Source of the DNA: Gnetum montanum
Taxonomy: Eukaryota; Streptophyta; Gnetopsida; Gnetales; Gnetaceae
Reading direction: 5' to 3'
NCBI GenBank assembly: GCA_015680685.1
Contig: MNCI01018990.1
Location: 320,029 to 384,028, forward strand
Length of the DNA stretch: 64,000 nucleotides
Part shown: positions 58,358 to 64,000 of the stretch, piece after piece
Position numbering within the stretch: position 1 is the first letter of the stretch
Layout of the letters: each line of letters opens with the position of its first letter
Program-made: the position numbers and the translations under genes
The notes under the pieces: generated by a model
What the model was told of the DNA's origin: nothing
Databases searched by the model: none
Seen by the model: the letters and a program-made list of their open reading frames with translations, nothing else

Positions 58358-59186
58358 TGATGGGACACGATATTGCATGGTTCGTGATATCGTGTACGCG
58401 ATATTGCTTCTTCCCCTGTGATATCGCATACATGATATTGTAGTGCACTACCAAATCTATAAATAAGAGGCAAATCTTCCTTGTTTCACACTCTAGGCCT
58501 AGACCGTAGTGAAACTCTGGTAGTTTTACCTCTCCAGAGATAGAATAATTTCCATGTGCCTACAGTAGGAGCTCCAAAGTGAACGAATCTTTATTCAAGC
58601 AAATATTGTACCTGAACACAAGTTTGTGTATGGAAATAAAAATGAACTTCTTGGATAAACCTTGCAATGCATGGAATAGGCTAAATAGGATTTTACTTAT
58701 TGTTATTTATTGTTTATCATTTAAATGCTTTATTAGTTAATTAAATCTCTCTCAACCCTTCTCCCATAGTTAAGTGCATTTAGTACGACTGCTTCGAGCA
58801 CGTGCATTATGCTTGGTGATCTCGGTAATGAATAACATTTGGTAATCAAGGTTGCATTGGTTCAAGGTGTGAACGGTAAGTGGGAATGGATGCTAATGCT
58901 AGGTTAATTAAGGCTTAGTTAGTTAGTTAAAGTTAGTTAATTAGTCTCTTCACCCTTCACCTCATTAACATAGGAGATAAAACATAAAAACTATAAAAAT
59001 CACATACCTCAAACTTACTTAACCATACAACCGTGACAAATACAAGTAAGTCTGGGAAGACAACGAATGATTAACCTTAAGTGTTCCATAAGGCGTGTAG
59101 GCACTTAGTTTGTGGAGTTTGACCAAATCATGCATGTAATGCTCGTATTCGTATGGTTGAGTGTAGGGGTACCTCACCACTCATCA
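58358..59186 (+). repeat. 3' LTR of element I
   Basis: The LTR is 829 bp, TGATGGGACA...CTCATCA, with TATAAATA at 58,458. Some GATATC sites of the 5' copy are changed to GATATT, consistent with C-to-T decay. Confidence 0.94.
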
Positions 59187-59308
59187 CTTTTCAATTGCCT
59201 CTAGAAGTTGCAACAGCTGCAGGACAACCACAACCACCACCTCAACCACCACATCCACCTAAAGCTGGTGAGGGCCTGTCAGACCCACTGCCACTAGGAA
59301 TCGTATGA
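59187..59308 (+). pseudogene. C-terminal tail of ORF2 of element H, after the insertion
   Basis: After the 5-base duplication the reading frame resumes as a Pro/Gln-rich tail (AAGQPQPPPQPPHPP) and ends with TGA at 59,306-59,308. This shows element I landed near the end of the ORF, removing only about 40 codons from the main part. The 59,309-59,516 stretch is 3' noncoding. Confidence 0.7.
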
Positions 59309-59516
59309 TCCTCTTCAACAACTTCAACATCTTAGTGGGGATGTAAGTCCATTGTTGTCAAGATGTTCAATTTTTCTATCCATGAACACCCCAGTTTTGT
59401 AATTTCCTTTCGTACACTTGAGCACTTGTGTGTATTGATATTTTTTGTGATGTGTGTCGCTAGTCACCTCATACCTTCCAAATTGTAACAAACTTGAGGA
59501 CGAGTTTTCACTTAGT

Positions 59517-59526
59517 CATGGGGGTA
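59517..59526 (+). promoter_or_regulatory. Polypurine tract of element H
   Basis: CATGGGGGTA stands immediately before the 3' LTR. Upstream CTTGAGGACGAGTTTTCACT is conserved in G and I. Confidence 0.82.
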
Positions 59527-60400
59527 TGATGAAGTATCCAGTCCACTGCATCGAATGGGCCATGTGGACAAAGCCTTGTTAACACAGACACATTAATGTG
59601 ACCCTGTTGATGTACCTTTCCAGGCGTTGACATGGCCTTGTCAACATAGAGTCCATTTTCTACTATAAATAGGCATGCACCTACTACATTTATGACACGT
59701 TTTGTTCAAGTTGTAGGAAAGCTCTTGTAGTTTTTTTTGTAGGAGTTAAATTATTTTCCAAGTGCTCTTAGACATAGTTCAAAGAGTGTATGGCTCTTTA
59801 TTCAAGCACTAATGTACCTAAGCCCATTGACATGAATGACAATAAAGACAAGGTTTTTGAACATTCCTTATAGCATTTGAACTAGATTACTTAAGAATTA
59901 ATATTTTAATACTTTAATAATTTTAATGATTTTTGTTATCACTTTATAGTTACAGGTACATTTTAGTAGTCCATGAGAACACATAAGCACGACCACCTTG
60001 AACATATGTCTAACACTTGGCAACCCAATGACACTGGCAACCCAATAGTGGTTAGGACATGCTTGGGATGTGCACAGAGGGTGGGACCGAATGCTTATGC
60101 TAGGGATAGTTGAGTGATAGTGTAGTGAAATCTTACATTATTTAGCCTTTTACCCCCTATATTAGAAGAATTAGATATTATAGATAAAAGAAAACATATA
60201 AAAATCATATGCCTTAGTCTCACTTAACCATCATCCTAGAATGTCACAAGTGAGGTTGAGAGGATAACGACCATTCTAACTAGGATTTTGATGGCTAGAA
60301 TACTATGCATAAGTGCTCGTAGTCTTCGGAATTTGATTGGATCGCACATGAACACTTGTGATTCATATGGTTGAGTGTAGGAGTATCTCATCGCTCATCA
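59527..60400 (+). repeat. 3' LTR of element H
   Basis: The LTR is 874 bp, TGATGAAGTATCC...GCTCATCA, with TATAAAT at 59,664 and AATAAA near 59,840. It is followed by AGTAT, the exact target duplication, and then by gag of F. Confidence 0.93.
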
Positions 60401-61560
60401 AGTATCTAATTTGAGAAAATAGATTCAAGGATAGAAGTAAGGAATACATGAATCCCTTGATGAGGCAATCAATAGATACTATTCATTATTACATAGGTGT
60501 TTAGGCCATGGATTTTCTTAAAGGGAGTAACTATAACACATTGTTAATGGACTATGAAACAAGACAAGGGAAATCCTTAGGGTATGTGCCCAAGGTTGGT
60601 TATTTGAGATGATAGCTCATCATATTGAAAGACTCATTAACCAAGTGGCAAAAGAATAAGGAGAGTTAAGAAAAAGAAAATCAACAAAAGAATCCAATAG
60701 AAATCCCATCATTAGAAAAAGGGATGTAAGAATATGTGAATTGTAAGAAGAGGAAACTTTGGAAGATATGATTGAACAAAAGACTTGACTAATTTAAAAA
60801 TCAATTAATGACATTGTAGCTAAGGTAGAGAAAATATGGGATTATATAGATGAGAAATTTTTATATAGCATTGAAGATAGTAGAGGAGAAGACTAAACAA
60901 GCCCTAAACTGAAGCAAAGAAAAGAAGAGACAAAGGACAAGAACACTACAAAAATAAAAGAAAAGTTATTGTAGTGGAGGAAATCATGAACTCTAGTTCA
61001 AAAGATGATGAAGGATGCAAAGTGTGCTAATACAAACATTTAAAGGGATGTTACGTTGTTATAGCCCACTTACAAGAGTTCAAGCATATGTCCTTAATCC
61101 AAAGGTTGTCAAGAAACAGATGCCCAGAAGTTTACCTTATCCACAAGGAAAATTCAAAAAACCCTACTACTAAACATACTATTTAAGTGGGGCATATTCT
61201 CAACCATAAGAATAGGACTAGCAGTAGTGGCAACAACCACAAGTATAGGGAATGCCACTACCAAAGCAGTAATATCCATATAGGTAACCTAATCCCTATG
61301 GATACTATTCTCAATGTCTAATCTCTCTATGGAATACTTCACTTCATGTTTCATCTCACTACTATTTGCTAGAATATCATCAACCCACTACTTCATGGAT
61401 GGATCTAAATTCTTACATATTCCAACTAGTAGCGAGTTCCTTACTTCAAACTCCTAACTTCCTACTACCAGTACCACCACCAATCATGTAAGGAGGGTTG
61501 CTAGCATAGCTACAACAAAAGAACACTACTAGAGTAGTCACCACACAAGAGGGTGTAATA
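60401..61560 (+). pseudogene. Gag of element F, second part
   Basis: It continues the capsid frame cut at 40,520 (VSNLRK, then GIHESLDEAINRYYSLLHRC), followed by LINQVAKE and a Lys/Glu-rich linker. The Cys/His cluster near 61,020 is degraded: one Cys pair survives and KGCY replaces KGCC. A Gln/Tyr/Pro-rich tail follows. The pieces join in order with gag of H. Confidence 0.83.
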
Positions 61561-61649
61561 ATAACTAAAACAAGGGGTAGGAAATGTCCTTTTTTTGTAG
61601 CAAGTCTAGAAAAGGTTTGATGGGAACTTCATCTAACTCTACTTCATTA

Positions 61650-62155
61650 ACACATACTCCAAGAAACATTATGCTTCTAGTACCTATAGTTAATAATGTC
61701 ATAACTATCAAGTTCACACATATGATAAGACAATGGATTAAAGTAGGAGCACTTCCCAAGAAGAGAATAGATCCTAGGAGTCCCTTAGTTTACCTTCAAA
61801 TAGCAGGACTTAAACCATGCAAGGCTCTCGTATATTCTTAGTTAGAAGTAAACTTCATTTCATAAGACATGTACAAGGCCTTAGATCTATCTCCTCCAAA
61901 GAAGAACAATATTCGATTAGAGCTTGTAAACTAATTCATTACTATTTCACTTGAACAAGTGGAAGATGTTATTACTACCATAAGTGGTTGGCCCTATCTT
62001 GTTGATTTCTTAGTTATCCATGTGGAAACGAACAAAGGGGAATTCCCCATAATTATGCAAAGAGCATGGGTTAGCACCATAGATGTTAAGCTTGGGATAA
62101 GAGATTTTTCCTTAGAAATATCCAAGGAAGATGAAGCCAGAATCATTTAGAGATG
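61650..62155 (+). pseudogene. Protease of element F
   Basis: DPRSPLVYLQIAGLKPCKAL leads to the active-site region, where Tyr replaces the catalytic Asp and a stop follows. Then come NNIRLEL and an open segment (61,959-62,150) with VIHVETNKGEFPIIMQRAWV and LGIRDFSLEISK. It matches G, H and I in order. Confidence 0.82.
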
Positions 62156-62479
62156 CAGAGTTCCATGTATTGCATACAGTGATAATAGGTGCAATTATGT
62201 CCAGAAGATCTAGATCACAAAATATGAAAACATCACAACATGCAATAAATGCTTAGAAGACATGTGTATAAAAAAGTGCTTATATGCAACAACCACTCAA
62301 TAGAAGGTACCCAGTGGTGAATTACTAAAGAAGAAACAAAATCCAAATTATGCATAGAGCCATTATAAAAAATCACAAGTGCCTATGTTGAAGAAATGAT
62401 TAAGTTATAATAGATAAAAAGATAACCTCATTACATGAACTCACATTAAGAGGAAGATATTAAATGGGGATAATTAGAG

Positions 62480-63540
62480 ATACAATAGACATGTGAACCA
62501 GAATCCTTAGAACTGAAAACCCTACTAGATATGCTTGAATATGATTTTTTAAATAATAAAAAATCAATAATTATAAATGTTAAACTTAAAAAAGAAAGAA
62601 AAAATTTATTGGAAGTGATAAATAAGTGTCTAACCACATTTGCATGGTCCTATGATGAAATCACTAAAATTTATCCATGCATCTACCAACATCAAATCTA
62701 TACAAATCTAGCTATTAAACCACATCACCAACCTTAAAGAAGGTTAAACCCAAAATTTAAGGAAGTTGTCAAGTAAGAGTTTGAAAAAATATTGAAGGTC
62801 AAGTTCATCTATCCTATAGCAGACAGTGAATGGGTCAGCTTGTTAGTCATTGTTCCAAGGAAAGGTGACAACTGGGAGGGTCTACATTGATTTTATATTG
62901 TTAAACATGACAATGTTTAAGGACCATTTCCCTATGCAATTTGTTGATGAAGTCTTGGATACCATTGTAGGACACTAGTGTTAAAACGTTTTAGATGGAT
63001 ATAGTAGGTACAATCAAATTCACATTGCACTAGAAGACCAAGAAAAAACCACATTCACAAGTCCATGGGAGACATTTTCATACAAGAAAATTCCCTTTGG
63101 CTTATGTACTTGCCTCACAACCTTCTAGATACTTGTACTAAGCATTTTCTAGAAGCAAATTAGCAATGAAGTTAAATTTTTTCTAGATGATTTGTTCACA
63201 TATGAGGGAGATTTTAATCAAGCCTTTATAGAAAGTATTGAAGAGATATGTAGAAACTAATTTGAAGCTCAAATAGCAAAAAAGCCACTTAATGGTCCAA
63301 GATGACATAGTTCTAGGACATAAAGTATATTACCAAGGAATATAAGTAAATCAATAAAAGATTAGAGTCATTCAAAGTATCACTCAAAGGCCACAAACTA
63401 TCAAAAATATCAAATCATTTCTTGGACATATAGGATACTATCGAATATTTATTGAAAGCTTTTCAAAGATTGCCAAACCACTGGTGGAGCTAACTAAGAA
63501 AGATGCACAATTTTGGTGGATAGAGTAATGTGAGAAAGCA
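62480..63540 (+). pseudogene. Reverse transcriptase of element F
   Basis: FLNNKKSIIINVKLKKERK (62,550) and NKCLTTFAWSYDEITKIYP (62,620) precede the fingers. Later motifs are LNMTMFKDHFPMQFVDEVLD near 62,905, FSYKKIPFGLC near 63,075 and the catalytic FFLDD with both aspartates at 63,186-63,191. Connection-domain sequence with FLGHIGYYRIFIESFSK (63,420) leads to RNase H. Stops are frequent. Confidence 0.88.
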
Positions 63541-63559
63541 TTTAAAACCTTGAAACAAA

Positions 63560-63983
63560 AGTTAATTGAAATACCAATCTTTCAAGCTTTAGATTGATCT
63601 AAGCCTTTCCACATTATGAAAAATGCTTCAAACTACTTACTAGAAGTAGTACTAACCCAACTGTATAAGAAAAAAGACCTTATTATATATAATTTTCTAG
63701 TCACAGTATCATTGAGACACAATTGAATTACACCACCACAAAAAAGGAGTTTATGGCTATGGTGTATGTACTTGAAAAATTCAGACACTATGTGCTCGGT
63801 TATCCTATTTCTATTCATATTGATCATGGCACCATAAAATTTCTAATGAACAAACTAGTGGTTAGTCATAGAGTGAGAAGATTACTTATCATCTTACAAG
63901 ATTTTGACATTACCATGATTGATAAGAAAGGAACCAAAAATATTGTAGAAAATCATTTATCAAGACTCAAATGGGAATCCTAA
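63560..63983 (+). pseudogene. RNase H of element F
   Basis: The last 86 codons are fully open: TTTKKEFMAMVYVLEKFRHY, then HIDHGTIKFLMNK and DFDITMIDKKGTKNIVENHL. It supplies the segment missing from H. The upstream part (near 63,600) is broken by stops. Integrase should follow beyond the window end. Confidence 0.85.
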
Positions 63984-64000
63984 GAAAATGATGAACCAAT

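Larger units (their letters stand above)
52090..59186 (+). mobile_element. Element I: complete non-autonomous gag-protease retrotransposon
   Basis: Both LTRs, primer-binding site, gag, protease and polypurine tract are present. RT, RNase H, integrase and ORF2 are missing, with the same junction as in G. Flanks CTTTC (52,085-52,089) and CTTTT (59,187-59,191) form a 4/5 target duplication. It lies inside ORF2 of H. LTR differences are about 17 of 250 compared bases. Confidence 0.93.
40521..60400 (+). mobile_element. Element H: full-length autonomous-type Athila-like retrotransposon
   Basis: A perfect AGTAT duplication flanks it (40,516-40,520 and 60,401-60,405). Without the inserted element I it is about 12.8 kb: LTR, tRNA-Asp-type primer site, gag, protease, RT, damaged RNase H, integrase, long 3' region, internal promoter, intron, ORF2, polypurine tract, LTR. 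The LTRs differ at about 34 of 228 compared bases, roughly twice the difference within I, consistent with I arriving later. Frames carry many stops. Confidence 0.93.
31195..64000 (+). mobile_element. Element F: Athila-like retrotransposon holding the nested stack, runs off the window
   Basis: Its pieces are the 5' LTR (31,195-31,384 and 38,476-39,143, split by G), primer-binding site, gag part 1 (39,285-40,520), gag part 2 (60,401 onward, after H), protease, RT and RNase H up to the window end. Removing G and H makes the pieces collinear with the other Athila-like copies. It inserted into the copia remnant E. The 5-base left flank is ACTAA (31,190-31,194); the right flank lies outside the window. 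Confidence 0.85.

Noticed and set aside
1-64000. CRISPR array, rRNA, tRNA or bacterial operon signals
   Set aside because: The tandem repeats lack unique equal-length spacers, and I saw no cloverleaf or rRNA stretch. The tRNA-like words after the LTRs are primer-binding sites.

Overview
This window looks like intergenic DNA from a large, repeat-rich seed-plant genome. It is AT-rich and low in CpG except at its left edge. I could support no intact host gene. Nearly every recognisable protein segment belongs to an LTR retrotransposon, and almost all reading frames are broken by stops, mostly TAG, TAA or TGA at Trp and Gln positions, as expected when long-silenced methylated copies decay. I cannot name the species.

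Left part (1-29,480). A CpG-rich palindromic minisatellite (about 97-531) abuts element A (617-7,205, +), a 5'-truncated Ty3/gypsy copy. A keeps its integrase end, a long 3' noncoding region and a second, coiled-coil-rich ORF. A solo LTR (B, 2,331-3,203, -) lies inside A. Element C (7,206-21,659, -) is a different Ty3/gypsy lineage, Tat-like with two RNase H domains. It is interrupted by a 6.5-kb insertion (9,625-16,147) carrying an unidentified, apparently intron-containing pseudogene. Element D (21,660-29,480, -) resembles A but keeps its 5' LTR, gag, protease, RT, RNase H and integrase. It lacks its 3' end.

Right part (30,130-64,000). This is a nested stack. A Ty1/copia gag-protease remnant (E) is cut inside its protease by element F (31,195 to beyond the window, +). 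F's 5' LTR is split by element G (31,385-38,475). F's gag is split by element H (40,521-60,400), whose second ORF is split by element I (52,090-59,186). Target-site duplications support the inner insertions: AGTAT/AGTAT for H, ACAGT/ATAGT for G, CTTTC/CTTTT for I. Hand counts of LTR differences over about 230-250 bases (H about 15%, G and I about 7%) agree with the nesting order.

A, D, F, G, H and I form one Athila-like superfamily. Where LTRs are present they end in ATCA, and the following primer-binding site resembles the complement of a plant tRNA-Asp 3' end. H is the best guide to the full layout: LTR, gag, protease, RT, RNase H, integrase, T-rich spacer, U3-like internal promoter, GT...AG leader intron, ORF2, polypurine tract, LTR. 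G and I are non-autonomous relatives that keep gag and protease but share the same loss of RT, RNase H, integrase and ORF2. The most interesting observations are the repeated polypurine-tract-like motif (up to three per element), the internal promoter and intron ahead of ORF2, and the shared gag-protease-only architecture.
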